DNA from: Pseudomonadota bacterium
GTDB lineage: Bacteria > Pseudomonadota > Gammaproteobacteria > Xanthomonadales > Xanthomonadaceae
Direction: 5' to 3'
Length of the DNA stretch: 58,890 bases
Assembly: GCA_023388355.1 (NCBI GenBank)
Contig: JAEWGI010000048.1
Span: 1-58,890 of the forward strand
This document shows positions 1 through 8,003 of this stretch, piece by piece. Numbering within the stretch: the stretch's first letter is position 1; each line of letters opens with the position of its first letter. The notes beneath the pieces were generated by a model that worked only from the letters and a program-made list of their open reading frames with translations, ran no database searches and was not told the origin of the DNA. The position numbers and the translations under genes were made by a program.

Positions 1-122
1 CCGGGAGGCCCTGCAGGACTGGCTGCACCACTACAACTGCCACAGGCCGCACAGCGCCCTTGGCGGCCGACCGCCCATCAGCCGGCTGCCGTGCGGGCAA
101 AACAACCTATTGAAGCTCCACA
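1..122 (+). mobile_element. IS481-family insertion sequence, right end (rest lies outside the window)
   Basis: Only the last ~122 bases of the element are present. The reverse complement of the last bases reads TGTGGAGCTTCAATAGGTTG, starting with the TGT typical of IS481-family ends and resembling the IS481 terminal inverted repeat as I remember it. The element ends at about 122 and the next bases are gCTAGc (123-128), matching the NCTAGN target preference of IS481. The left end and the second target copy are not visible. Confidence 0.8.
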
Positions 123-127
123 GCTAG
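2..127 (+). CDS. IS481-family transposase, C-terminal fragment
   Basis: The reading frame is open from the left edge and ends with TAG at 125-127, giving 41 residues. It contains WLHHYNCHRPHSALGGRPP, the end of the DDE/integrase core (YNxxRPHxALGxxxP) of IS481/IS3-like transposases. The start is outside the window. The frame runs through the terminal repeat, and its stop codon is supplied by the CTAG target sequence rather than by the element. That stop overlaps the stop codon of the convergent rsmA gene. Whether the full transposase is intact cannot be judged here. Confidence 0.85.
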   Translation, partial: REALQDWLHHYNCHRPHSALGGRPPISRLPCGQNNLLKLHS

Positions 128-128
128 C
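123..128. other. Probable IS481 target site (NCTAGN)
   Basis: The hexamer gCTAGc directly follows the IS end. On the plus strand its TAG terminates the transposase; on the minus strand its TAG terminates rsmA. The matching duplicate expected at the left end of the element is outside the window. Confidence 0.65.
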
Positions 129-927
129 GCGCGGTGGGCGGATCGGCCAGGCGCACGAAGTCGGCCACCGACAGCTGCTCGGCGCGGGCCTTTGGATCGA
201 CGCCCGCGGCCCGGATCCAGTCTTCGTCGCACTGCCGCGACAGCGCGTTGCGCAGCGTCTTGCGGCGCTGGCCGAAGGCGTCGCGGACGAAGGCGGCAAA
301 GCGCGCCGGGTCGGCGATGCCGATGCTGTCCGGCGCCCGCGGCACCAGTCGGACCACGGCCGAATCGACCTTCGGCGGCGGCCGGAACGCGCCGGGCCCG
401 ACCGTGAACAGCGCGGTCACCTCGCACCAGGCCTGGAGCATCACGCTCAGCCGGCCGTAGACCTTGCTGCCGGGGCCGGCGGCCATGCGGTCCACCACCT
501 CCTTCTGCAGCATGAAATGCATGTCGCGGATCGCCGCCGCGTGTTCCAGGGCGTGGAACAGGATCGGCGAGGACAGGTTGTAGGGCAGGTTGCCGACCAG
601 GCGCATCGGCGTGCCGGCAGCCAGCGCGGTGAGATCGACGTCGAGCACGTCGGCGTGTACGAGGCTGAGGTCGCCGTGGGCGCGGGCCGCATCCGCCAGC
701 GGCGCGAGCAGGTCGCGGTCGAACTCGATCGCGGTCAGCGCACCGTGGCGGCGCAGCAGCGGAAAGGTCATCGCGCCCTGGCCCGGGCCGATCTCGACGA
801 TGCGGTCGCCGGGCTGCGGATCGACGGCGAGGATGATCCTGTCGACGACGCCGCGTTCGTGCAGGAAGTGCTGGCCCAGCGATTTCTTGGCGGGGCGGGT
901 GAAGCCGTTGCGGTCGCGGGGCTGCAT
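124..927 (-). CDS. rsmA: 16S rRNA (adenine1518/1519-N6)-dimethyltransferase RsmA (KsgA)
   Basis: 267-residue KsgA/RsmA methyltransferase, which dimethylates two adjacent adenosines in the 3' hairpin of 16S rRNA late in 30S assembly. Motifs: KSLGQHFL near the N-terminus, SAM-binding EIGPGQGAMT, acidic VHADVLD, and the adenine-binding GNLPYN. The C-terminal domain with FGQRRKTLRNAL is present, so the gene looks full length. It is the last gene of lptD-surA-pdxA-rsmA; the apaG-apaH genes that often follow are not seen because an IS481 element abuts the stop codon. The ATG at 927 was chosen because it gives the usual family N-terminus; the frame stays open much further upstream. Confidence 0.97.
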   Translation of the reverse strand: MQPRDRNGFTRPAKKSLGQHFLHERGVVDRIILAVDPQPGDRIVEIGPGQGAMTFPLLRRHGALTAIEFDRDLLAPLADAARAHGDLSLVHADVLDVDLTALAAGTPMRLVGNLPYNLSSPILFHALEHAAAIRDMHFMLQKEVVDRMAAGPGSKVYGRLSVMLQAWCEVTALFTVGPGAFRPPPKVDSAVVRLVPRAPDSIGIADPARFAAFVRDAFGQRRKTLRNALSRQCDEDWIRAAGVDPKARAEQLSVADFVRLADPPTAR

Positions 928-959
928 GGCGGTGCGGTCCGGAAGGGCGCCGTGGGCGC

Positions 960-1940
960 TCAGTGCCGCGTGCGACGGCCGATGGCCATCCGCGCGCAGG
1001 TGGCGATCGCGGCGAACAGGCTGGACGGGTCCGCGCGACCGGTGCCGGCCAGGTCCAGGGCCGTGCCGTGGTCGACCGCGACCCGCGGATAGGGCAGCCC
1101 GAGGGTCAGGTTCACGGCCTGCTCGAAGCCGCTGTACTTGAGCACAGGCAGGCCCTGGTCGTGGTACATCGCCAGCACCGCGTCGACCTCGCGCAGCCGC
1201 GCCGGGAGGAATGCGGTATCGGCCGGCAGCGGCCCCTCCAGGCGCATGCCCTCGATGCGCAGCCGCGCCATCACCGGCTCGATCACCTCGATCTCCTCCC
1301 GGCCCAGATGGCCGGCCTCGCCCGCGTGCGGGTTGAGCCCGAGCACCGCGATCCGCGGCGCGGCCAGGCCGAAATCGGCGCGCATGGCCGCGTCCAGGAT
1401 CCGCAGCACCCGCTCGACCAGGGCGGCATCGATCGCGTCGGCGACCGCGCGTAGCGGCAGGTGGGTGGTGGCGAGCGCGACCCGGACGATGTCGTTGGCC
1501 AGCATCATCACCACCTCGCAGCCGGCGCGCGCGGCCAGCAGTTCGGTGGTGCCGGTGTAGGGAATGCCGCCGAGGTTGACGGTGGCCTTGTGCACGGGAC
1601 CCGTGACCAGGCCCGCGCAGCGGCCGTCCAGGCAGTGGTCGGCGGCGCGGGCCAGCGCCTCGACCACGGCCGCGGCATTGCGCTGGTCGGGCGCGCCGGG
1701 CGCGCAGGCCACGGCATTGGGAATCTCGACCAGCCGCAGCTGCCCCGGCGCGGCGTGCGCGCCGTCCGGGTCGATCAACTGCAGGGGCAGCCCCAGCCTG
1801 GTTGCGGCATCGGCCAGGGTGCGGCGGTCGCCGTAGGCGACCAGGTCGGCGTCCCATGCGCGCTGGACCGCGCGCACGCACAGTTCCGGGCCTACGCCGG
1901 CCGGTTCGCCCGGGACCAGCGCAAGGCGCGGTTGCGCCAT
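960..1940 (-). CDS. pdxA: 4-hydroxythreonine-4-phosphate dehydrogenase PdxA
   Basis: 326-residue PdxA, an NAD-dependent oxidative decarboxylase in the DXP-dependent pyridoxal phosphate pathway. Family features visible are the N-terminal GEPAGVGPEL, GPVHKATVNLGG, the metal-ligand regions, and MYHDQGLPVLKY followed by the C-terminal NLTLGLPYPRVAVDHGTA. Length is normal. It starts 1 base after the surA stop, so it is translated from the same transcript, and ends 32 bases before the rsmA start. The order surA-pdxA-rsmA is the classical proteobacterial one. Confidence 0.97.
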   Translation of the reverse strand: MAQPRLALVPGEPAGVGPELCVRAVQRAWDADLVAYGDRRTLADAATRLGLPLQLIDPDGAHAAPGQLRLVEIPNAVACAPGAPDQRNAAAVVEALARAADHCLDGRCAGLVTGPVHKATVNLGGIPYTGTTELLAARAGCEVVMMLANDIVRVALATTHLPLRAVADAIDAALVERVLRILDAAMRADFGLAAPRIAVLGLNPHAGEAGHLGREEIEVIEPVMARLRIEGMRLEGPLPADTAFLPARLREVDAVLAMYHDQGLPVLKYSGFEQAVNLTLGLPYPRVAVDHGTALDLAGTGRADPSSLFAAIATCARMAIGRRTRH

Positions 1941-1941
1941 G

Positions 1942-3264
1942 TCAGCCGCCGCTGGCGGGCGGCGACGTGCTGTTGTCGCTGCCGCCGGGGATGTCGACGT
2001 AGGCCTCGCCGCGCATTTCGCGCACGTAGCGGTCCCACTCGTCCTCGAGCTTGCGCTGGCCGATCGACTCGCGCACCTGGGCGCGGCGGTTCTCGTCGTC
2101 GACGTTGGTCTGGCGACTGGCCACGCGCTGCACGATGTGCCAGCCGGCCTGGGTCTTGAAGGGCGCGGAGACCTGCCCGTCTTCGAGCGTGGCCACCTGG
2201 CCGCCGAACTCCGGGCCGAACTCGTCCTGGGTAAACCAGCCCAGCTCGCCGCCTTCGGCCTTGCTCACGGTGTCGTCGGAGTGCTCGCGGGCCACGTCCT
2301 GGAAGTCGGCGCCACCGGCGATGCGCGCGCGCAGGGTGTCGATCCGGGCCTTGGCATCGCCGTCGCCGGCTGCGCCTTCGGCCGGGCGCACCAGGATGTG
2401 GCGGGCGTTGTACTGGGTGACGGTGGCACCACCTGCCGTGGCACCCTCGCGCGTCTCCACCAGGTGCAGCAGCTGGAAGCCGCTGGGCCCGCGGATCGGT
2501 CCGATCACGTCGCCCGGCGACATCGAGCGGATCGCATTGGCGAACGCGACCGGGATCTCGTCGAGGCTGCGCCAGCCCAGGGCGCCGCCCTCGAGCGCGT
2601 TGGGGCTGTCGGAGTAGCGCACCGCTGCGGAGGGGAAGTCCATCTCGCCGCGGTCGAGCAGGCCCATGATGCCCTCGATCTTCTGCTGGCCGGTGGCGAT
2701 CTGCTCGGGGGTGGCGCCCTCGGGCAGCGCGACCAGGATGTGCGCCAGGCTGTACTGGGTGGCGCCGGCGCGCGCGGACATGGCGGCGTCGACCTCGGCG
2801 TCGCTGACGCTGATCCGGCCCTGTGCGAAGCGCTGGCGCATGCGCTGGATCACGATCTCGTCGCGCAGCGAAGCGCGGAAATCCTCGATCGACATGCCGT
2901 CGCGCGCGAGCTGCTGGCGCAGCTGATCGGGCGAGAGATTGTTCTGCTGGGCGATGCTGCTGACCGCCGCGTCGACTTCGGCCTCGCCCACGCGCACGCC
3001 GGTTTCGGCCGCGCGCGCGGTCTGCAGCTTGACCAGGACCAGGCGCTCGAGCACCTGCCGTTCCAGCACCGGCCGCGGCGGCAGCTGGGCCTGGCGGTCG
3101 GCGTACTGGGCCAGGATGTTGGCGACGGCGCGGTTGAGCTCGCTTTGCAGGATCACGTCCTCGTCCACCACCGCGACGATGCGTTCAAGCGGCTGGATCT
3201 GTTGCGCGAAGGCGGAGGCCGCGAACAGCAGGGCGGCGCACAGGAATGCGATGCGGGTCTTCAT
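1942..3264 (-). CDS. surA: Periplasmic chaperone and peptidyl-prolyl isomerase SurA
   Basis: 440-residue SurA, which escorts outer-membrane beta-barrel proteins (including LptD, encoded just upstream) through the periplasm. There is a signal peptide (KTRIAFLCAALLFAASAFAQ), the N-terminal SurA domain beginning QPLERIVAVVDEDVILQSEL, then two parvulin (rotamase) repeats starting near AHILVALPEG and RHILVRPAEG, and a short C-terminal segment. Its ATG overlaps the lptD stop by 4 bases (ATGA), which suggests coupled translation. Confidence 0.96.
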   Translation of the reverse strand: MKTRIAFLCAALLFAASAFAQQIQPLERIVAVVDEDVILQSELNRAVANILAQYADRQAQLPPRPVLERQVLERLVLVKLQTARAAETGVRVGEAEVDAAVSSIAQQNNLSPDQLRQQLARDGMSIEDFRASLRDEIVIQRMRQRFAQGRISVSDAEVDAAMSARAGATQYSLAHILVALPEGATPEQIATGQQKIEGIMGLLDRGEMDFPSAAVRYSDSPNALEGGALGWRSLDEIPVAFANAIRSMSPGDVIGPIRGPSGFQLLHLVETREGATAGGATVTQYNARHILVRPAEGAAGDGDAKARIDTLRARIAGGADFQDVAREHSDDTVSKAEGGELGWFTQDEFGPEFGGQVATLEDGQVSAPFKTQAGWHIVQRVASRQTNVDDENRRAQVRESIGQRKLEDEWDRYVREMRGEAYVDIPGGSDNSTSPPASGG

Positions 3265-5681
3265 GGCAGGAAATCGTCTGCGGAATGGCCGTCATCCACG
3301 CTGCTGCGCAGTTCCGACGGCGGGACGAGATGGAGGTCGTCGCGGTGATACCCGAGGATAGCACGGCGCAGGCGACCACGGTTGTCGGGGCCGGCCGAGC
3401 CCAGGCCCTTGAGCTCGATCTCGAGCTGGATCGAGTCGTTCATGTCGCCGCGCGTGTTGCGCACGTAGCGGCGCGCGACCAGGCGCGCGGCCACGCAGCA
3501 GCTTTCCCACTGCACGCCGGCGATGCCCTCGAGCACCTGGTTGTGCTGCAGCGAATAGTAGTAGCGGCCGACCACCGACCAGCTGTGGTTGATCGGATAC
3601 AGGAACGACAGGTCGGCCTGTTCGAGCAGGTCGGACTGGGTGCGCACGTTGCGCCGGTAGCGATAGGCGAGGTTGATCACGCCCTCGTCGCCGACCAGGT
3701 AGCGGGTGCGGATGCTGCTGAGATCCTCGCGCCGGGTGGCGGGATTCCACTGGTAGGAGCCGCCGATGGTCCAGCGGTCGTTGATCGCGTAATTGGCGTC
3801 GACGATCCACGCCGATTCGCCCTTCTGGACTGGCGCCTCGTTGTTCATGGTGACCCGCGCGTCCTCGAAGTAGCGGATCTGGCCGATGCTCGCCGACAGC
3901 TTCTCGCGGCCGTCGGACTCGCGGATCAGGCGCGTGGTCAGGGCCGTGGTCAGCTGGTTGGCGTCGCCCTGGCGGTCGCCGCCCGAATAGCGGTTGTCGC
4001 GGAACAGCTGGCCCCAGCTGAAGGTCATGGGGCGGGTGTCGAACAGGGGCATGTGGTCCTGTTCGCGGTACGGCGCGTTGAGGTAGAACAGCCGCGGTTC
4101 GAGCGTGTGCAGGTAGTCCTGGCCGCCCAGGCGGGTGTTGCGGTCGAAGAACAGGCCCGCGTCCAGGGTGCCGATCGCATGGCTGGCCGAGGGCGAGCCG
4201 TCGACCGGCGCGTCGTCGACCGCGAGGTCCTCCGCCAGCGCCTCGTCGAGCCGGTACTGCACGTGGCGGAAGGCGACCGTGGGCCGCACGTACCAGCTCG
4301 CGCCCTCGAAAGGCATGCTCAGCCACGGCTTGAGGTACAGGCGGCTGCCGCCGGGCCGCACTTCGCGGCCGTTGCCCAGCGTGGTGTTGGCGATATGCGA
4401 AAAGCGCGTGGCTTCCGCATCCGCGCCCGCCACCAGCCAGTCGCCGAACGGCTGCTCCCAGCCGAAGTAGGCGCGCGGCAGGCGGTTGTACGGCAGCCTG
4501 GATTCGGCAATGGTGTAGTCGGACAGGTGCCGGTACTGGCCTTCGACCAGTGCGTTCCAGTAGCGGCCGCGACCGTACATGCCGATCCTGCTGCGCAGCG
4601 ACGACACCGACCGTCCGTCGGCGCTGCTGCTCGCATCCTCGAGCCAGCGCGGGTCGCTGAGCCAGTACAGCCTCGCGCGAGCCTGCCAGGTGCGGTTGAA
4701 GCGGTGGTAGCCGGAATAGCGGAACATGCCGCGGTCGTCCTCGCGGCGGTTGTCCGCGATCGGAACCTCGGAAATCTCCTCTTCGCGCTCGCGCCAGGTC
4801 AGGTCGTCCGAAGGCAGCGCCTCCAGATCGAAGGTGCCGCGGCCGCCGTCGTACAGGTAGCGGAATTCGGTTCCCAGCTGCAGGCCGCGCCGGCTCATCC
4901 AGCGCGGGGTCAGGGTCAGGTCGTAGTTGGGCGCGAGGTTGAAGTAGACCGGCTGTTCCCAGTCGAAGCCGTTGCGGCTGGACATGCCGATCTTCGGATA
5001 CAGCAGGCCGGTGCGGCGGCGGTCGTCGATCGGGAACGCCAGCCAGGGCACGAACAGCACCGGGACCTTGCCGATGCGCAGGGTGGCGTTGCGGGCCACG
5101 CCGGTGCCTTTTGAGGTATCGACATCGATGCGCTGGGCGCGCAGCTCCCACCAGCGCTGGCTGGGCGGACAGGTCGAGTAGGTGGATTCGAACATCCGGC
5201 CACTCGAATCCCGCATCTCGATCCGCTCGGCGCCGCCGTTGCCGCGGCGTTCGGTCAGCTGGTAGCGGACGTTGTCGATCCGGTGCGAATTGTTGTTCTG
5301 GTTGCCCTCCAGGCGTTCGGCCACCACCCGCATGCCCGCATCCTGGTAGCGCACGTTGCCGGTGGCGACGTAGGTGCCGGTGTCCTGGGCGAACTCGATG
5401 TTGTCGGTGCCCAGGAACTGGTCGCCGCGGCGCAGGGTGACGTTGCCGGTGACGTTGAACACGCCGCCCGTGACGCCGACGGTCTGGTCGCCCTGGATGT
5501 CGGTCGGCAGGTTCTCGCGGTCGGCGATGTCGCCGACCGGGGGCTGGGCATCGGGGAACAGCGGTACCGCGTCCTCGACCGGGCACAGCGACCAGTCGAC
5601 GGGCATGTCGTCGTCCGCGTGGGCTGCCAGCGACAGGGCGATGCAGATCGGCAGAGGCAGCAGGCGGAGCGCTGGACGCAC
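3261..5681 (-). CDS. lptD: LPS-assembly outer-membrane protein LptD
   Basis: Large beta-barrel that inserts lipopolysaccharide into the outer leaflet together with LptE. The N-terminal OstA/LptA-like beta-taco domain (GNVTLRRGDQFLGTDNIEF, then VATGNVRYQD) is followed by the conserved barrel entry (FVPWLAFPIDDRRRTGLLYP) and a long barrel. Cysteines at WSLCP, YSTCPP and ESCC can form the inter-domain disulfides known for LptD. I chose the GTG at 5681 because it places a clean signal peptide (RPALRLLPLPICIALSLAAHA) at the N-terminus; an ATG at 5768 in frame would add 29 residues without signal character. First gene of the operon. Confidence 0.95.
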   Translation of the reverse strand: MRPALRLLPLPICIALSLAAHADDDMPVDWSLCPVEDAVPLFPDAQPPVGDIADRENLPTDIQGDQTVGVTGGVFNVTGNVTLRRGDQFLGTDNIEFAQDTGTYVATGNVRYQDAGMRVVAERLEGNQNNNSHRIDNVRYQLTERRGNGGAERIEMRDSSGRMFESTYSTCPPSQRWWELRAQRIDVDTSKGTGVARNATLRIGKVPVLFVPWLAFPIDDRRRTGLLYPKIGMSSRNGFDWEQPVYFNLAPNYDLTLTPRWMSRRGLQLGTEFRYLYDGGRGTFDLEALPSDDLTWREREEEISEVPIADNRREDDRGMFRYSGYHRFNRTWQARARLYWLSDPRWLEDASSSADGRSVSSLRSRIGMYGRGRYWNALVEGQYRHLSDYTIAESRLPYNRLPRAYFGWEQPFGDWLVAGADAEATRFSHIANTTLGNGREVRPGGSRLYLKPWLSMPFEGASWYVRPTVAFRHVQYRLDEALAEDLAVDDAPVDGSPSASHAIGTLDAGLFFDRNTRLGGQDYLHTLEPRLFYLNAPYREQDHMPLFDTRPMTFSWGQLFRDNRYSGGDRQGDANQLTTALTTRLIRESDGREKLSASIGQIRYFEDARVTMNNEAPVQKGESAWIVDANYAINDRWTIGGSYQWNPATRREDLSSIRTRYLVGDEGVINLAYRYRRNVRTQSDLLEQADLSFLYPINHSWSVVGRYYYSLQHNQVLEGIAGVQWESCCVAARLVARRYVRNTRGDMNDSIQLEIELKGLGSAGPDNRGRLRRAILGYHRDDLHLVPPSELRSSVDDGHSADDFLP

Positions 5682-5792
5682 GCGACGGAATCCCGGGGGC
5701 GGAAAGGTCGCTAGCTTGCCGGAACCACCGTGCAGCGGCAATGCACGCCGCGCCGACGGTTCATGCACCGGCGCAGGTCGCCAGATGGCCGC

Positions 5793-6740
5793 TCACCAGG
5801 CCGCAGGCGTCTGCGGGCCGCCGGCCAGCAGGGCCGAGACGTGGGCCACCGCGCCCTCGGCCAGGGCCTGCAGGGCGTAGCCGCCCTCGAGCATCGACAC
5901 GATCCGGCCGCTGGCATGGCGCGCCGCCAGCAGCCCGAGTTCGGCGGTCAGCCAGCCGAAATCGGCCGGATCGAGCTGGAGCTGGGCGAGCGGGTCGCGA
6001 CGGTCGCCGTCGAAACCGGCGGACACGAACAGCAGCTGCGGCGCGAATGCGTCCAGCGCCGGCAGCAGCTGCTCGCGCCAGGCCGTCCGGAACGCCTCGC
6101 TGCCCGAACCCGCCGGCAGCGGCAGGTTGACGATGTTGCCGGCCCCGCGCTCGCTGCCCGCGCCCGACCAGGGGAAGATGCCGGACTGGTGCGAACTCAG
6201 GTACAGCACTCGCGGATCGTGCTCGAAGATGGCCTGGGTGCCGTTGCCGTGGTGGACGTCGAAATCCACGATCGCCACGCGTGCCAGGCCAAAGCGCTCG
6301 AGCGCGTGCGCGGCGGCGACGGCGATGTTGTCGAACAGGCAGAAGCCCATCGCCGCATCGGCCGTTGCGTGGTGGCCCGGCGGCCGCACCGCGCAGAAGG
6401 CGGCGTCGGTCTCGCCGTGCATCACCGCCTCGGTGGCGGCGATGCCGGCGCCGACCGCGCGCAGTGCAGCCTCGGGCGAACCCGGCGAGAGCACCGTATC
6501 GGGATCCAGGCGGATGGTTCCGTGCGCCGGGGGAGTCAGTACCGTGGCCAGCAGGCGGTCGTCATGCACCCGCAGCAGTTGGCCCCGGGTGGCGCGCGGC
6601 GCCTCGATCCATTCCAGCTGCGGAAACGCGTCGTGCACCGCCTCCAGCACCGCCCCCAGCCGTTCCGGACGCTCGGGATGGCCTTCCCCGGTGTCGTGCC
6701 CGAGGCAGGCGGGATGGGTGTAGCCGAGCACGCGCGGCAT
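5793..6740 (-). CDS. Histone deacetylase / acetylpolyamine amidohydrolase family protein
   Basis: 315-residue zinc-dependent deacetylase-fold enzyme. The arginase/HDAC motifs are intact: RPPGHHA (His-His charge relay), DFDVHHGNGTQ (zinc Asp and His), SAGFD (zinc Asp region), and EGGY with the catalytic-pocket Tyr. In bacteria such enzymes act on acetylated polyamines or other small acetyl-amides, or on acetyl-lysine; the substrate cannot be read from sequence. It ends 111 bases upstream of the chosen lptD start, and its own start lies 3 bases after the stop of the cobalamin adenosyltransferase gene, so the two are probably co-transcribed. Confidence 0.9.
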   Translation of the reverse strand: MPRVLGYTHPACLGHDTGEGHPERPERLGAVLEAVHDAFPQLEWIEAPRATRGQLLRVHDDRLLATVLTPPAHGTIRLDPDTVLSPGSPEAALRAVGAGIAATEAVMHGETDAAFCAVRPPGHHATADAAMGFCLFDNIAVAAAHALERFGLARVAIVDFDVHHGNGTQAIFEHDPRVLYLSSHQSGIFPWSGAGSERGAGNIVNLPLPAGSGSEAFRTAWREQLLPALDAFAPQLLFVSAGFDGDRRDPLAQLQLDPADFGWLTAELGLLAARHASGRIVSMLEGGYALQALAEGAVAHVSALLAGGPQTPAAW

Positions 6741-6743
6741 GGC

Positions 6744-7292
6744 CTAGCGGCGCTCGTGGCGCCACAGCACTTCGCCGTGCCCGTCATGGCGCGCCAGCAC
6801 GCGCGCGAGCACGAACAGCAGGTCCGACAGACGGTTGAGGTAGCGGATCGCCTGCGGCCGCACCGCCTCCTGGCGCGACAGCGACACCGTCGCGCGTTCG
6901 GCCCGGCGGACCACGGTGCGCGCGATGTGGCAGCGCGCCGCCGCTTCGCCGCCGCCGGGCAGGATGAACTCCTTCAGCGGCGGCAGCGTCTCGTTGTAGT
7001 GGTCCATGCGCGCTTCGAGGCGCTCGACGTCGGCATCGTGGATGGCGGCGTGACCGGGAATGCACAGCTCGCCGCCGAGGTCGAACAGCTGGTGCTGGAT
7101 CGCGGTGAGCAGATCGCGCGCGTCGTCGGGCAGGGGCGCGGCCAGCAGCAGGCCGATGGTCGAGTTGGCCTCGTCCACGGTGCCGTACGCGTCCACCCGC
7201 GGAGAATCCTTGGGCACCCGGCTGCCGTCGCCCAGCCCGGTGCTGCCGTCATCGCCGGTGCGGGTGTAGATCTTCGACAGCCGATTGCCCAT
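6744..7292 (-). CDS. Cob(I)alamin adenosyltransferase, PduO type
   Basis: 182-residue PduO-family ATP:cob(I)alamin adenosyltransferase, which makes adenosylcobalamin. The N-terminal KIYTRTGDDGSTGLGDG and the helix bundle with VDEANSTIG, ILPGGG and RRAERATVSL match the family; the ATP-contacting RNLSD-like segment appears as YLNRLSDLLFVLAR. I used the ATG at 7292 rather than an upstream in-frame start at 7355, which would add 21 residues before the conserved MGNRLSKIYTRTGD start. It lies 28 bases downstream of a small membrane-protein gene and is followed at once by the deacetylase-like gene. Confidence 0.93.
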   Translation of the reverse strand: MGNRLSKIYTRTGDDGSTGLGDGSRVPKDSPRVDAYGTVDEANSTIGLLLAAPLPDDARDLLTAIQHQLFDLGGELCIPGHAAIHDADVERLEARMDHYNETLPPLKEFILPGGGEAAARCHIARTVVRRAERATVSLSRQEAVRPQAIRYLNRLSDLLFVLARVLARHDGHGEVLWRHERR

Positions 7293-7320
7293 GGCAGAGG
7301 CGGGATCGAGTGGCGGCGGG

Positions 7321-7917
7321 TCAGCGCCGCACGCGATCCTGCGCCAGGGTCGCATCCCGCGCCGGCCACAGGCGCGTCGCCGCGACGTGCACGGCGGCGC
7401 CGATGCCCACGTACATCGCGCTCACGCGCAGGTAGGCCGGCAGCCAGTCGGTGTAGTTCTTCCACCAGCCCGCGATGGTCGGCTCTGCTACGGCGTTGGC
7501 GAACCAGTAGAAGCCGCCCTGGGCGAACAGGTGGCAGGTGGCGGTGGCCACGACCACGCTTGCCACCAGCAGGCCGGCGCTGCGCCACCGCACGCGACCA
7601 TCCGTGGCGCGCCGCAGCCACCAGCCGCCGGTCCACATTGCCAGATGCGCCGCCAGAAGTGCCCAGTAGCCCGGGGAGACGCAGTAGTGGCTCCAGAAAT
7701 CCAGGCCCTGGCCGCGGATCACGATCCAGTCCACCAGCACCGCCAGCGCCATCAGCAGCGGGAACGCCCAGCGGGTCCAGCGGTGCAGATAGAAGCCGCC
7801 GATGAAGAACACCGCCCAGGTGGCGTCCGGCACCGCGCCGAAATGGTGCAGGCGCGTGGCGACCATGACGGCGGCCAGCAGGGTGAGGATCGCGGCGCGG
7901 CTTGCGACGGTGCTCAT
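7321..7917 (-). CDS. Small multi-pass membrane protein (possibly DUF6580-like)
   Basis: About 198 residues with five or six hydrophobic segments: AAILTLLAAVMVATRL, WAVFFIGGFYLH, FPLLMALAVLVDWIV, GYWALLAAHLAMW, SAGLLVASVVVATATCHLF, and a last segment near VSAMYVGIGAAVHVAA. It has conserved-looking Trp, His and Tyr residues around the middle loops. No catalytic motif is seen. The general look (short, compact, alpha-helical, next to a cofactor gene) fits an S-component-like or other vitamin-related membrane protein, but that is inference from position beside the cobalamin adenosyltransferase. Start ATG at 7917; an earlier ATG at 7959 would add 14 residues. Confidence 0.75.
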   Translation of the reverse strand: MSTVASRAAILTLLAAVMVATRLHHFGAVPDATWAVFFIGGFYLHRWTRWAFPLLMALAVLVDWIVIRGQGLDFWSHYCVSPGYWALLAAHLAMWTGGWWLRRATDGRVRWRSAGLLVASVVVATATCHLFAQGGFYWFANAVAEPTIAGWWKNYTDWLPAYLRVSAMYVGIGAAVHVAATRLWPARDATLAQDRVRR

Positions 7918-8003
7918 GGCGGATCGGACTCCGGTGGAACGTGTGGGAACGCCGGGCATTCTAGCGGACGCTGCGCGGACGCGCCCGCCGCTATCATGTC
8001 GCG

